Below are positions 20,581 to 30,204 of a DNA stretch of 55,109 nucleotides, piece after piece. The stretch's first letter is position 1, and each line of letters begins with the position of its first letter. Below the pieces are notes generated by a model. The model was not told the origin of the DNA. It did not search any database and saw only the letters and a program-made list of their open reading frames with translations. The position numbers were made by a program, and so were the translations under genes. Source of the stretch: Streptomyces alanosinicus (lineage in GTDB: Bacteria > Actinomycetota > Actinomycetes > Streptomycetales > Streptomycetaceae); the NCBI RefSeq assembly GCF_014650595.1, contig NZ_BMVG01000044.1, forward strand, positions 1 through 55,109. The letters are read 5' to 3'.

Positions 20581-21032
20581 GTGGATCCCGAGCTCCTGGA
20601 ACGGATCACTGCGCGGCGCGCGGAACTGGATGAACTCGAAGAACAGCAGGCCAAGCAGCTGGTGGAGGTGCGGGCCGAGCGGGACGAACTCGCTGTCGCC
20701 GAGCGGGTCCTTGAGCGGATGAGCGAACAGCTCGCCGACGAGCGCCCCTCGGTCGCCCCGGCGCCGGGGCAGGTGGGCGGCCGGACGGTGATGCTGATCC
20801 CGCACCGCACGCCGGACATCGACGAGTCCCTGCTCCCGCCGGACTGCCAGCGCATCCTCGCTGCCGTGCGGCAGACCGCCGGACCGGTCATGGCCCGCCA
20901 GGTCGGCGAGATACTGGGAGTCGACGTCACCGTGCAGGCCAAGCTGGAACCGCTGCGCGGCAGGTTGGTCAGACTCGCCGACCGCGGCTGGCTGCGCAAA
21001 CTGCCGACGGTCGCTTCACCACCCGCCTGTGA
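20581..21032 (+). pseudogene. Coiled-coil/winged-helix protein, 3' frameshift
   Basis: From GTG 20581 the product begins with a charged coiled coil (RITARRAELDELEEQQ, then EVRAERDELAVAERVLERM) and continues with a winged-helix-like part (GPVMARQVGEILGVDV, LVRLADRGWLRK). The normal end of this family, as I remember it, is a short GRFTTRL tail. Here one base is lost near 21003, so the tail is read in another frame ending at TGA 21030-21032 (RFTTRL), while the original frame runs on to 21108. Such genes often sit beside transposons in Streptomyces; function is unknown. Confidence 0.6.
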
Positions 21033-21094
21033 CCGGGGAGGCTATCCCCCGCAGTCGTGTGCCGCAGGCATAACCACGGTGCCCCCGGCGGCCG

Positions 21095-21936
21095 TTGGAT
21101 TTGTGTGACGAAAACCAAGAACCCCCCGAGGACACCCGCCCGTTTGTCTACCAGTGCCGTCTGCTGCTGCCCACGCGGACCGTCAACCACCTCCCCCATC
21201 TGCTGCGCCGACACCTGAAGGCGATACGGTCCCGGTGGCGGATCCTGCCGCCTGGACGGATCGCCGTGATCGTCCTGGCCGTGCTGCGCCACGACCAGCG
21301 ACTGGCCGACATGGCCGGCGGCAACAACGTGTCCGAGTCCACCGTCCGCCGCTGGCGCGACGAACTGATCGCCCTGCTCGCCGCGCAGGCACCACGCCCG
21401 GACCGGGCCCTGAAGAAAGTCGCCAGGCAGGGCGGGGAGGTGGTCCTGATCGACGGCACCCCCATCGCCACCCAGCGCCGCACCGACAAGGCCGACCGGC
21501 GGAACTACTCCGGTAAACACCACCGCCACGGCCTGCACTTCCTCGCCCTCACCGACGAAAGAGGCCGGCTGATCTGGATATCCGCTGCCCGGCCCGGCCG
21601 CACCCACGACAACACCGCCGCCCGCCAGGATCACGTCCTGGCCCACCTGCGCGCCGCCGGCCTCGAGGCCCTGGCGCACCTCGGCTTCCGCGGCCTGGAC
21701 AACGATGTACTCGATCCCGCGATCGTCACCGACTTCCACGCCACCCGACCCACAAGCTCACCCCAGGCCAGAAGACCGCCAACCGCGTCCTCGCCGTCGG
21801 ACGCGCACCGGTCGAGCACGGATTCGCCCACCTCAAAAACTGGCGGACCCTCACCAAGCTCCGCGCCGAACCCGCCCGCGCCACCCAGCTCCTGCGCGCC
21901 CTGCTCGTCCTGACGAACCTCGAAATCAACCGCTAA
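21095..21936 (+). pseudogene. IS5-type (DDE_Tnp_4) transposase, frameshifted
   Basis: The first 217 codons encode a helix-turn-helix (NNVSESTVRRWRDEL) and the DDE_Tnp_4 core with VVLIDGTPI (Asp 1) and LGFRGLDNDVL (Asp 2). Near 21745 the frame shifts: HKLTPGQKTANRVLAVGRAP, HGFAHLKNWRTLTKL (with the last acidic residue just before) and TNLEINR are read in another frame and end at TAA 21934-21936. The copy should be dead. The start (TTG 21095) is uncertain. Element ends were not identified. Confidence 0.8.
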
Positions 21937-22210
21937 CAGACGATCTACTCCGCAGACAGTCGCCCACGACCAGCGTGAGCACCCCGAGCACCAGTCACAC
22001 CAGCCCGTTGACCAGCCGACTTCAAGTTGACGGAGGCTCACTGCACGGACCCCGCCCTTCGGCTCGCCAGGTGCGACCCGGGGCGTGACCCGCGGGTGAA
22101 GAGGGTGTGGGGGAGTTGTTCGCATCCGGTCGACGCGCGTAGCGCGTCGTGCTGCCGTTGCGGTTTCCTCATACACGCATCTCCAACCCCCCACATTCTT
22201 TGGAGAGTTC

Positions 22211-22843
22211 ATGCGCCGCGTTTTCTACGGCCTGCCCGCCGCTGCCCTGCTCCTGGTCGGCGTCAGCGCCGCCCCGGCTCTGGCTGATCCTCCCGCGCCG
22301 CCGTCTTCGGCGACCGCCCGCGCGGAGCTGTCGGCGCTGAAGGTGGCCGCGCCGCATTCGATGGACGGTTACGCCCGTGACAAGTTCGACATCTGGGCCA
22401 CCCAGTCGGACGGCTGTACCACCCGTCAGGACGTGCTGGCCCGTGACGGCAAGAACGTCCAGGACAAGCCCGGCCACTGCCAGCCGGTCTCGGGTTCTTG
22501 GTATTCCGTGTACGACGACACCACGGTCACCGATGTCGCCAAGGCCACCATCGACCACATGGTCCCCCTGGCCGAGGCTTGGCGCTCTGGCGCCGACACC
22601 TGGACCGCGGATCAGCGCAAGGCCTTCGGCAACGACCTGAAGGACCCGCAGTTGTTGATCGCGTCGGAGTCGTCGAACTCGGCGAAGGGTGACAGCGGGC
22701 CGGCCGATTGGAAGCCTTCGAACCATGCGTTCTGGTGTACGTATGCCGAGGACTACACGCACGTGAAGTCGGTGTGGAAGCTGACGACCACGGACAAGGA
22801 GAAGTCGGCGCTGTCGTCGATGCTGGATGGCTGCAAGAACTGA
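22211..22843 (+). CDS. Secreted HNH-type nuclease (DUF1524-like)
   Basis: The protein has 210 aa from ATG 22211 with a GGAGAG ribosome site. Residues 1-25 form a signal peptide cleaved at ALA/DPP. The mature protein contains TIDHMVPLAEAWRSGA, whose DH-containing beta-beta-alpha metal motif is typical of GmrSD C-terminal (DUF1524) and secreted HNH nucleases. NDLKDPQLLIASESSNSAKG and HAFWCTYAED complete the motif, and Cys pairs suit an exported enzyme. It probably degrades extracellular DNA. It is one of the few intact genes here and has its own terminator. Confidence 0.85.
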   Translation: MRRVFYGLPAAALLLVGVSAAPALADPPAPPSSATARAELSALKVAAPHSMDGYARDKFDIWATQSDGCTTRQDVLARDGKNVQDKPGHCQPVSGSWYSVYDDTTVTDVAKATIDHMVPLAEAWRSGADTWTADQRKAFGNDLKDPQLLIASESSNSAKGDSGPADWKPSNHAFWCTYAEDYTHVKSVWKLTTTDKEKSALSSMLDGCKN

Positions 22844-22863
22844 CCGCCGGAGTCCTGCGCGCT

Positions 22864-22907
22864 CAGTGAGGTGCTGCTCGGTGGTTGAGCGTTGGCGCAC
22901 CTCACTG
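22864..22907 (+). terminator. Terminator of the secreted nuclease gene
   Basis: CAGTGAGGTGC (22864-22874) pairs perfectly with GCACCTCACTG (22897-22907), 21 bp after the stop codon. No U tract follows, as is usual in Streptomyces. Confidence 0.65.
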
Positions 22908-22939
22908 CGACGGACGCTTCGTCTTGAAGCCGCCCGTCG

Positions 22940-23278
22940 ATATGTCCGGCGGGTCTCGCCCGGGTGCTGTGCTGCGTAGCGGACCGCGGTGGTCGCGCCG
23001 TACGACCAGCCGACCAGGGTCGGGCGCTCGACGCCGGTCGTGGATATCGCCCGGACGGCGTCGTCCACGGCCGACGGGAACGAGGAGTCGGCCGACTTGC
23101 CGCGGTCCCGGGCGTCGTAGCGGATCGTACGGTGTGCGTCGGTCAGGCGCTGGATGACGCGGTCCCAGCAGCGAAGGGTGGCGAAACCGCCGTTGACGAA
23201 GACCAGGGGAGGGGCACCGCCTCATGTGTCGACGGCGTGCAGGCGGGTATCGCCGGCAGAGACCGTAAGCGTAGACAT
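22940..23278 (-). pseudogene. Alpha/beta hydrolase remnant
   Basis: ATG 23278 opens MSTLTVSAGDTRLHAVDT, then meets an in-frame TGA at 23224-23222. The same frame continues beyond it with PLVFVNGGFATLRCWDRV, TIRYDARDRGKSAD and the nucleophile elbow LVGWSYGATTAVRYA. Similarity ends near 22940, so the lid and the C-terminal half with the catalytic His are missing. The gene is dead by nonsense mutation and truncation. Confidence 0.75.
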
Positions 23279-23319
23279 AGAGGTGGGGCCTCTCGTCGTC
23301 CGTGCAGATGCGTTCAGGG

Positions 23320-23754
23320 TCAATCGTGCTCGCGCAGTCGGACGCGCTGGGCGCGCCATTCGTCGAGTAGCTGGGGCATGCGCTCGGCGATGAAGTCGTA
23401 AAGGGCCGTGGCCTCCTCGATGATCGAGTGACGTTCGGTTCTCCCTCGTCCAGCAGCCGTAGCGCCTCGCGCGCCGGTTCCGCCTGCTGCCTGTAGGTCG
23501 CGCCCTTGAACCCGGACGGCTCCAATGCACCGGGGCGAGAGCGACGTAGTCGGCGCGCTGCCCAGTCGAACGGGTGCGTCGCACCGCGTGAGGCCAGTCA
23601 GTAGATCGACGGCCCCGACGATCGCACTACGGCTGGCCAGTAGTCCTCCGGCGAGCTGAGCGATCGTCTGTTGCGGCTCAGCGAGCCGTTCGGGAGCTGC
23701 GGGACGTAACCATCGTCGGACCCAGTTCTTCACCCGCAACCGTGCCTCGATCAT
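23320..23754 (-). pseudogene. Decayed gene of unknown family
   Basis: Codon bias moves between the three minus-strand frames. The sequence reads MIEARLRVKNWVRRWLR with TIAQLAGGLLASRSAIVGAV, then ATYRQQAEPAREALRLLDEG, then IEEATALYDFIAERMPQL ending at 23320. At least two frameshifts are needed to join these pieces. I do not recognise the family. It lies directly upstream of the hydrolase remnant on the same strand. The 275 bp between it and the oxidoreductase start (24030) show no gene. Confidence 0.4.
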
Positions 23755-24029
23755 GTGGAGACAGTGCCGCGTTGGAGGCACTGTGCGGAGCCTCTGCGAG
23801 TACGGGACTGTCACGGTGCAGGAAGGCGCAGGCCCGTGCATGAGGGGTCTGCTCGACCTGCTACTTGACGAGAAGGCCTGCGTGGGCAGCTGGTGGACTA
23901 CGTGGTATCTATCACTTTGGCGCCATAGCGTGCGTTGGTTCGCCCTCATTTGGAATATCTGTCGGCCGCTCTGGGCAGTGAGGGGGCTCGGGAACAGCGG
24001 GGTTCGGCCCGCAGTTGGGAGGGTGCGGC

Positions 24030-25361
24030 ATGCCTATGGGTACGGGTGTCCGGCACGCGGTGGTGATCGGGGCGGGCATGGCGGGCCTTGCCGCTGCACG
24101 TGTGCTGGCCGACAACTTCGAGGCTGTCACAGTCGTCGAACGCGACACGCTTCTGAGCGCGCCCGCACCCAGGGCCGGGGCTCCGCAAGGGCATCATGTT
24201 CATGGCCTTCTGGCCCTCGGTGCCGAGGTGTACGAGGAGTACTTCCCCGGGCTGCGGGCCGAACTGGAACAAGCCGGTGCGCCGGTGTGGGACTGGGGCC
24301 GGGGTCTGTGTGCCGTGCTGCCCAACGGTTCACCGTCACCTGTGCCGATGGACATGCCGATCCAGACCTTCTCACGGCCCCTGTTGGAGCATGTGCTCCG
24401 CAAACGGGTGATGGCGTTGGAACCCGTCACTGTACGGGACGGACTGGCCGTCACCGGCCTGCGTACAGCCGGTCCTGGCAAGGTCGTCGGTGTACGCGCG
24501 AAGAACGGTGACGGCGAGGACGAGATCGCCGCAGACCTCGTGGTGGATGCCTCGGGCCGTTCCTCCCACCTGCCGCGATGGCTCGCCGCCCTCGGCCTGC
24601 CCAGCCCCCGTACAACGACAGTCAACGCGCAGATCGGCTACGCCTCACGCATCTACTCCTGTCCCGACGGACAGTCACCACCCACTTGGATGGGCCTGCT
24701 GGAACCCCTCCGGGCACCCGACTTCCACAAGGGCTGCTACGCGATCCAGATCGAGAACAACGCACTCCACGTCACCCTGCACGCAGCCGGCGGAACCCAA
24801 CCACCCCACAGCGACGACGACTTCCTCGCATTCGCCAAAACCCTGAACGGTCCCATCGCCGACACCATCGCCGGCCTCACCCCCATCTCCGCCGTGCGCC
24901 GCTACGCCCGCACGGTCAACCAGAAGACCGCATACCACAGGCTTCCCCGCTGGCCCGAAGGACTGATCGCCTTGGGTGACTCGGTCTGCACCTTCAACCC
25001 CGCCTACGGCCAGGGAATGACCCTCGCCGCCCTCGAAGCGCGGCTCCTGGATCAGATGCTCCGCAGCCGACGAATCCGGACTCCACTGGACGGACAGGCA
25101 TTCCAGAAGCGGCTGGCTCGCCTTACTGCCTTCTCATGGCTGATGGCAACCATCCCCGACCGCGCCTGGGAACAGTCGCACCCCGCCTGGCCGGTCAAGG
25201 CCGGCAACTGGTTCATGAACCGCCTGATCGACACCGTCCCCCACGACCCGCAGGTCTACACCACCTTCTCCGCCCTCTTCCACATGACCGCGGGACCCCT
25301 GGCATTGGCCGACCCACGCCTGTTGTCGCGCGTCCTCATCGGCCCGCGACCAAGCGGATGA
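24030..25361 (+). CDS. FAD-dependent oxidoreductase (halogenase/geranylgeranyl-reductase-like)
   Basis: The protein has 443 aa from ATG 24030, with GGGAGGG 6 bp upstream. The N-terminal Rossmann motif HAVVIGAGMAGLAAARVL binds the ADP part of FAD. The second FAD motif is GDSVCTFNPAYGQGMT near residue 315. ADLVVDASGRSSHLPRWL is the DG-type middle motif. No WxWxIP halogenase signature was seen, so oxidation, epoxidation or reduction of a small lipid or secondary metabolite is more likely. The stop overlaps the start of a glycosyltransferase remnant (ATGA), so the pair was once an operon, perhaps in a natural-product pathway. Confidence 0.8.
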   Translation: MPMGTGVRHAVVIGAGMAGLAAARVLADNFEAVTVVERDTLLSAPAPRAGAPQGHHVHGLLALGAEVYEEYFPGLRAELEQAGAPVWDWGRGLCAVLPNGSPSPVPMDMPIQTFSRPLLEHVLRKRVMALEPVTVRDGLAVTGLRTAGPGKVVGVRAKNGDGEDEIAADLVVDASGRSSHLPRWLAALGLPSPRTTTVNAQIGYASRIYSCPDGQSPPTWMGLLEPLRAPDFHKGCYAIQIENNALHVTLHAAGGTQPPHSDDDFLAFAKTLNGPIADTIAGLTPISAVRRYARTVNQKTAYHRLPRWPEGLIALGDSVCTFNPAYGQGMTLAALEARLLDQMLRSRRIRTPLDGQAFQKRLARLTAFSWLMATIPDRAWEQSHPAWPVKAGNWFMNRLIDTVPHDPQVYTTFSALFHMTAGPLALADPRLLSRVLIGPRPSG

Positions 25362-25600
25362 TGCAGATGAGCGCCGCCGGGCGCGTGGCGATCCTGCGGG
25401 ACGCCGCCCACCTCGGCCTGCGGACCGAAATCAGGGCGGCACCTCCCACGGACCCCGGCTACCCCATCTCCGGTTGGGTGAGCAGCGCCGTCTACACCCG
25501 CCTGGCCATCCCCGACGTCATCCCCCACGGACGACGGGTGCTCTACCTGGACACCGACACCCCGGTACTCAGTGATCTGCGCCCGCTGCTGCGGCACTCA
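25358..25600 (+). pseudogene. GT8-type glycosyltransferase, middle fragment
   Basis: ATG 25358 overlaps the oxidoreductase stop. The fragment reads RDAAHLGLRTEIR, SSAVYTRLAIPDVIP and RRVLYLDTDTPVLSDL, where DTD is the metal-binding DxD motif of family 8 glycosyltransferases. The usual N-terminal nucleotide-sugar strand is absent, and after about 25600 similarity stops, although the frame stays open to 25765. It is truncated at both ends by rearrangement. Confidence 0.65.
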
Positions 25601-25770
25601 GTGCACGGACACCCACAATCACGCCCGCCACCACGTCAGGGCTCCCGGCGGGTTTTGTCCCGGCCCGCTGGAGTCCGGTCCACGCCCGGCGCGATCGGTG
25701 TGCGCCGGGGCGGTGTCCACTTCCGCCACCTGAAGCCTTCGGGCGTGGCGCGGCGGCCCGGGTAGGTGCG

Positions 25771-26568
25771 GTGGGCCGTTTCCCGGTCACGTTCGTCGAA
25801 GTCGCCGGTGAAGATGAGCACGCCGTAATCGAGGCAGACAACTGCAACGAGGAATCCGTCCTCATCGCCGCCAAGTTCGACAAGTACGCCCGGTTCTTCC
25901 AGCGGCAGGAGAAGGACACCGACGGCATCGAGAAGCCACTGTGGCGCACCCGCTGGTCCGCACCCGCCCCCGATGAGTACGAGCGGGTCACCCGCCGGTC
26001 CTGCTCGTCTTCCACCAGGCCGGCCAGCGCTCCGCCAAGAGCCAGATGGCCAGGGTCGCCGACCTCACCCGCCACCACTGGCAGGGGCGGTGGCATCCTG
26101 AGGGCGGTTACCACTCCTACGACCGCTGCATCCCGATCGTGGCGACCACGCTGGAGTGGCTGCGCGAACACGGCCCGGCCGGGCCCGCCTTCTGGCGCTT
26201 CGGCCGCGACCGGCGCCAGCCGCTGCTGGACGCGATCGGCAACGCCCGCCGGGACGCCTACCTCGCCCGCCGCCGCCAGGCCGCCCGGCAAGAGCAGCGG
26301 CGCCGTGAGGAACGGGAAGCCGCGCAGCGGGAGGCGCGGCGACCGGTGTGCACGGACTGCGGGCGGAATCGGCTACACCCGGGACTGGAGCAAGCGCCAG
26401 TCGCACCCGCACCTGTGCGAGAACTGCCAGGATCGGGCCGTCGAAGCCGAGCAGCAAGCCGAAGCCGACGAACGCGAGCGCCAGGAGCAGGAGCGCCTGC
26501 GCCAGGAGGCAGAGGAACAGCCTGCTGCGCAGAAGGCCGGCGGCTGGCTCTCCCGCTTCCGCACGTGA
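25771..26568 (+). pseudogene. Replication-relaxation family protein, C-terminal part, two frameshifts
   Basis: The first frame reads FVEVAGEDEHAVIEAD and IAAKFDKYARFFQR, the nuclease-like core of plasmid replication-relaxation proteins. Near 25995 the coding frame changes to one reading VLLVFHQAGQRSAKSQMARV and LTRHHWQGRWHPEGG. Near 26360 it returns to the first, with a coiled, Glu/Gln-rich tail (AEADERERQEQERLR) ending SRFRT. The N-terminal winged helix is missing. The gene is a remnant of a plasmid or conjugative element; it may have belonged with the transfer operon 11 kb away, but that is only a guess. Confidence 0.65.
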
Positions 26569-26662
26569 CCCGGGCAAGGCCGCGGCGACCGACCACGCGG
26601 GCAAGCCCAAGGCGGCCCTGGGCAAGCCCGCGTTGTCGGTGGCGGCTGCAAGGCTGATCGTC

Positions 26663-26959
26663 ATGAACGGCGATGAGCAGCTGCTGAACGGCCGGGTCTA
26701 CGGCGCGGAGCACGACGATGCCAACCCCGGCCCGCTCCCACACCGGACCTACGCCGCACTGGTCGGCGGGCCGCTGGACGGCCTGCTGCTGGACATCCAC
26801 GGGTGGCGCACCGAGGAAGTCGACGACGGTGTCGCCCTGTCCACCGAGCTGTCGCGGTGGCCCGGCGGCCGCGCCCTGTACGACCCGCGTCCCGGCGAGC
26901 CGCGCACACCGGGCCCGGGTGTGAGCTGCCGCTTCTACTACTCGGGGGACACGCCCTGA
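26663..26959 (+). CDS. Small conserved-looking hypothetical protein
   Basis: The protein has 98 aa from ATG 26663 (MNGDEQLLNGRVYGAE). No clear ribosome site is seen. The centre YAALVGGPLDGLLLDIHGW is hydrophobic and the end PGVSCRFYYSGD is strand-like. It has normal codon bias. Small proteins with a GGPLDG-type motif are common on Streptomyces plasmids and integrated elements, but no function is known to me. Confidence 0.55.
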   Translation: MNGDEQLLNGRVYGAEHDDANPGPLPHRTYAALVGGPLDGLLLDIHGWRTEEVDDGVALSTELSRWPGGRALYDPRPGEPRTPGPGVSCRFYYSGDTP

Positions 26960-27048
26960 GCCATGGGCCTGATCACGGCACCGGCCGCCCCATGGGTCCG
27001 ACCACGGCAGGACAGCGTGCTGCTGCCCTGCCGGTCACGACCGGCTGC

Positions 27049-27273
27049 CTACGACCTGTCCTCGGTGAGCTGACTTGCGGTGTTCTCGATCCAAAGCAGC
27101 GCCCACTCGACTCCGGCCTGCCAGCCGGGCTCCGCGTCGGCGTACCGGCCTTCGGCGTCGGCGTGGATGCTGGCCGCGAGGGTGCGCAGGTCCATCTGCA
27201 GTCCCTGCCGCCGAGCCGTGTCCGCGGCCTGGCGCATCTCGTCAGTAATGTCACCGGGTCGGAGCCCGCTCAT
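27049..27273 (-). CDS. Small hypothetical protein
   Basis: ATG 27273 gives 74 aa (MSGLRPGDITDEMRQAADTA). The open frame extends to 27366, but the first part is a low-complexity Val/Gly shadow of a GACCACG-rich stretch. The protein is helical and acidic with three Trp (PGWQAGVEWALLWIEN). No family is recognised. The upstream stretch 27300-27370 repeats GACCACG three times. Confidence 0.5.
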   Translation of the reverse strand: MSGLRPGDITDEMRQAADTARRQGLQMDLRTLAASIHADAEGRYADAEPGWQAGVEWALLWIENTASQLTEDRS

Positions 27274-27420
27274 CGCCCCACCCTGGACGACCGCCCCCAT
27301 CGATGGCCAGACCCCGACCACGACGCTGACCACGCTGCTGCCAACCCCGACCATGACTCCGACCACGGCTGGCCACGGCAGTTCAGGAGTCGGTGATGCG
27401 GTCGAAGCAGGTCTTCGCCT

Positions 27421-27642
27421 CTACCCGGGCGGTGCCCATATGTCAGGCCCGGCGCCTCGCCATTCCACCCAGGACGCGCCCGCCAAGTCCTCGGGCTCCA
27501 CATCTTCTGAGCCGGCCCGGCGCAGGAACTCGACGATGTCGAGCGGCGTGTATGCCATCCCCACGAACCGGCTGCCGATGCGGATCCGCCTGCCACCGTC
27601 GTCGGCCGGCGGGTAGACGACGACCTGCGGTGTCTCGGTCAC
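27421..27642 (-). CDS. Small hypothetical protein
   Basis: GTG 27642 gives 73 aa (MTETPQVVVYPPADDGGRR). It reads as a beta-rich start, then a helix LDIVEFLRRAGSEDVEPEDL, then WVEWRGAG. Codon use is that of a real gene. It is divergent from the Ku gene with 95 bp between the starts. Function unknown. Confidence 0.55.
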   Translation of the reverse strand: MTETPQVVVYPPADDGGRRIRIGSRFVGMAYTPLDIVEFLRRAGSEDVEPEDLAGASWVEWRGAGPDIWAPPG

Positions 27643-27737
27643 CTTCTCAGGGTGCGGCGTGCGCCGGGAGCGCGCATGCGGGACGCCTGAGCCGTTCGTA
27701 GGCTGAAGGTGCTCGGGGCAGTCACGGAGGTCTACCG

Positions 27738-28639
27738 ATGCCCCGAACCATATGGTCAGGCGCTATTTCTTTTGGATTGGTCACGGTGCCGTGCAACGTC
27801 TTGAGCGCGACCGAGGATCACAGCATCCGGTTTCACCAGTACCACCTGGGCGACATGGGCCGGGTGCGGGTGAAGAAGGTGTGCGAGCTGGAGGACCGCG
27901 AGGTCTCGCAGGGCGAGATCGGCAAAGGGTACGAGTGGGTGCGGGGGACCAAGGACACTCCAGAGCAGATCATCCCGATCAGCGATGAGGAACTGCGTCA
28001 GTTGCCCCTGCCGACGGCGAAGGCGATCGAGATCGAGGGGTTCGTGCCGCTGGAGTCGGTGGATCCGTTGAAGATCGGGGAGGGCTACTACCTGCAGCCG
28101 AGCGGGCAGGTCGCGGCGAAGCCGTACAAGCTGCTCGTGCAGGCGCTGGGCCGCTCGTCGAAGGTGGCCGTCGCGAAGTATGCGTGGAGCGGGCGGGAGC
28201 GGCTGGGCCTGCTGTACTGGCGGAGATCCGCTCTCCGAAGGAGCTGTACCCGCCTGCGGTCGACGTCGACGAGCAGGAGATCGAGGGCGCGCTCGCTCTC
28301 ATGGACACGATGGCGCGCGACGATCTGCAGGGCCCGGAGTTCCGTGACGAGTACACGGAGGCCATGGCGAAGATCATCGAGGCGAAGCGCGAGCATTACG
28401 AACTGCCCAAGGCGCCGGAGCCCGAGCAGCCGGCCCAGGTGCTGGACTTGATGGCCGCGCTGAACGCGAGTGTCGAGCAGGCAAAGGCATCCCGGGACGA
28501 GAGCACCGGCCAGGCCGACATACACGAGATTCCGAAGCCGAAGAAGAACGCAGCCGCGAAGAAGCAGACGGCCAAGAAGGCCGAGGCGAAGAAGGCGGCC
28601 GCGAAGAAGGGGACGGGTCGGCGTCCGCGCAGCGCCTGA
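27738..28639 (+). pseudogene. ku: Ku protein, broken by an internal deletion
   Basis: ATG 27738 follows a GGAGG ribosome site. The first 158 codons are a clear bacterial Ku core: TIWSGAISFGLVTVPCNV, IRFHQYH, VKKVCELEDREV, IGEGYYLQPSG and AVAKYAWSGRERLGLL. There, near 28210, about a dozen residues that normally follow are missing and the frame shifts. The rest (EIRSPKELYPPAVDVDEQEI to a Lys/Ala-rich tail, AAKKQTAKKAEAKKAAAKK) is read in another frame, ending at 28639. Ku dimers bind DNA ends and recruit a ligase in end joining; the Lys-rich tail binds DNA. The deletion lies in the beta-barrel/bridge core, so the product should not function. A ligase of the same pathway lies at 43751. Confidence 0.88.
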
Positions 28640-28693
28640 CCGCGCGGATGCTATTCCAGGGGGTCACGCCGGGATAGTGGGGCGATTGCCCAC

Positions 28694-29064
28694 AGATGAT
28701 CCCGGTCCTGGAACGCATTCGCGTGCCGCGGCTGGCGGGCGGCCATCCCCGCACCCGGCCCGATCACCTGAGCGGCGACAAAGCATACTCATCACGCCGC
28801 AACCGCCGGTACCTGCGGCGTCGGCAGATCAAGCACGCCATCCCCGAACGCCGTGACCAGCAAGCCCACCGCCAACGCCGCGGCAGTCACGGCGGCAGGC
28901 CCACCGGCTTTGACCCGACGCGCTACGCCCGCAGAAACGAAGTCGAGCGGCTGATCAACCGGTTGAAGATCAACCGGGCCGTGGCAACGCGCTTCGACAA
29001 GAGGGCATACGTCTTTCACAGCACCGTGACCGTTGCTGCCGTACGTCTTTGGCTCCGTCCGTGA
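28694..29064 (+). pseudogene. IS5-type transposase, C-terminal fragment
   Basis: The fragment keeps the frame for about 123 codons and resembles the end of the transposase at 765: LERIRVPRLAGGHP, SGDKAYSSRRNRRYLRRR (second Asp) and NEVERLINRLKINRAVATRF (Glu). The first two thirds of the gene are missing. It joins the end of the Ku remnant without a clear inverted repeat. Confidence 0.75.
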
Positions 29065-29202
29065 CTCCCGAAGCCTCCAGTGGCTGCGTTCCGAACCGCT
29101 CAGGAAGACGCTGTCACCACCCGGATTTAGGACAGCCGGTGTCCGCCATCGTGCCTAGCTTGGCGTCCTACACCGTAAGGCAAGCGCGAAATGAGAGTGG
29201 CC

Positions 29203-29940
29203 ATGGCAGAGATCGTTCTGGTTCCCGGGTTCTGGCTCGGAGCGTGGGCATGGGAAGAAGTGACACCAGAGCTGAGGGCAGCGGGACATGACGTCTACCC
29301 ACTCACGCTGACCGGCCTGGCCGACCGGTCAGCCGAGGCCACCCCCGATGTGGACGTCTTCACACACGTAGATGACATCGTCCGTCTCATCGACGACAAC
29401 GATCTGCGGGATGTAGTGCTGGTCGGGCACAGTGGAGCAAACCTGCCGGTTACTGGTGCCGCAGACCGGATCCCGGAGCGGATCGCCCGGATCGTATATG
29501 TGGACGCTGGACCATTGCCCGGCGGCATGGCTGTCATCGACTTCAATACGCCCCAGACGCAAGAGGAGTGGCGCAAGCAGGTCGCGGAACAGGGGGACGG
29601 CTGGCAGCTGCCAGTACCGCCGTTCGACCCGGCAACGGACCCGGACAACCTGGCAGGACTCACCACCGAACAACTCGCGCACATAGCTAAGTTGGCCACA
29701 CCGCAGCCGTTCGCGACCGCCACTCGCCCCCTCAACCGGCCCACGGTGCCGCCGGACGCGCACTGTTCTGTGATCGCCTCGACGTTCACTCCCGAGCAGG
29801 TGCGCATGCTGGCCGACAGCGGCAACCCGGTCTTCGAACCGATGGCCGGAATGGACCTGCTCCACCTGCCAACCGGTCACTGGCCGATGTTCTCCCGGCC
29901 GACCGAACTGGCATCACTGCTGGACGAGATCGCTCGCTGA
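29203..29940 (+). CDS. Alpha/beta hydrolase (esterase-like)
   Basis: The protein has 245 aa from ATG 29203, with GAGAG 5 bp upstream; ATG 29191 in the same frame is also possible. Features: oxyanion region LVPGFWLGAWAW, nucleophile elbow VLVGHSGANLPV (Ser), and the C-terminal LPTGHWPMFSRP with catalytic His. The acid residue lies in the segment after VIASTFTPEQ. It resembles the EstC/salicylate-esterase-like group, cytoplasmic and acting on small esters. It is intact, in contrast to the two broken hydrolases in the window, and stands alone. Confidence 0.8.
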   Translation: MAEIVLVPGFWLGAWAWEEVTPELRAAGHDVYPLTLTGLADRSAEATPDVDVFTHVDDIVRLIDDNDLRDVVLVGHSGANLPVTGAADRIPERIARIVYVDAGPLPGGMAVIDFNTPQTQEEWRKQVAEQGDGWQLPVPPFDPATDPDNLAGLTTEQLAHIAKLATPQPFATATRPLNRPTVPPDAHCSVIASTFTPEQVRMLADSGNPVFEPMAGMDLLHLPTGHWPMFSRPTELASLLDEIAR

Positions 29941-30204
29941 CCAGGGCTACGCTCGCCAAGAGCTCGCCTTGAGCCTTCAGAGCAGCCGCGCGATTCACGC
30001 CAGGACCCCAGGCCGTCCGCACGACCCATCGGACACTGCCTAATGCAGAACGCGCTGAATGACGTGCTCAGCCACGTGGCTCGCGGGTCTTGCCGACGCG
30101 TTGGCCGGCCGCTGGACACGCCACGGGCCCCGAGAGATCAGTCAGGACTTCCTCGGGGCCCGGATCGGGGGGTGCACTGTCCAACGACGCTGTGCCCTCG
30201 GCCG

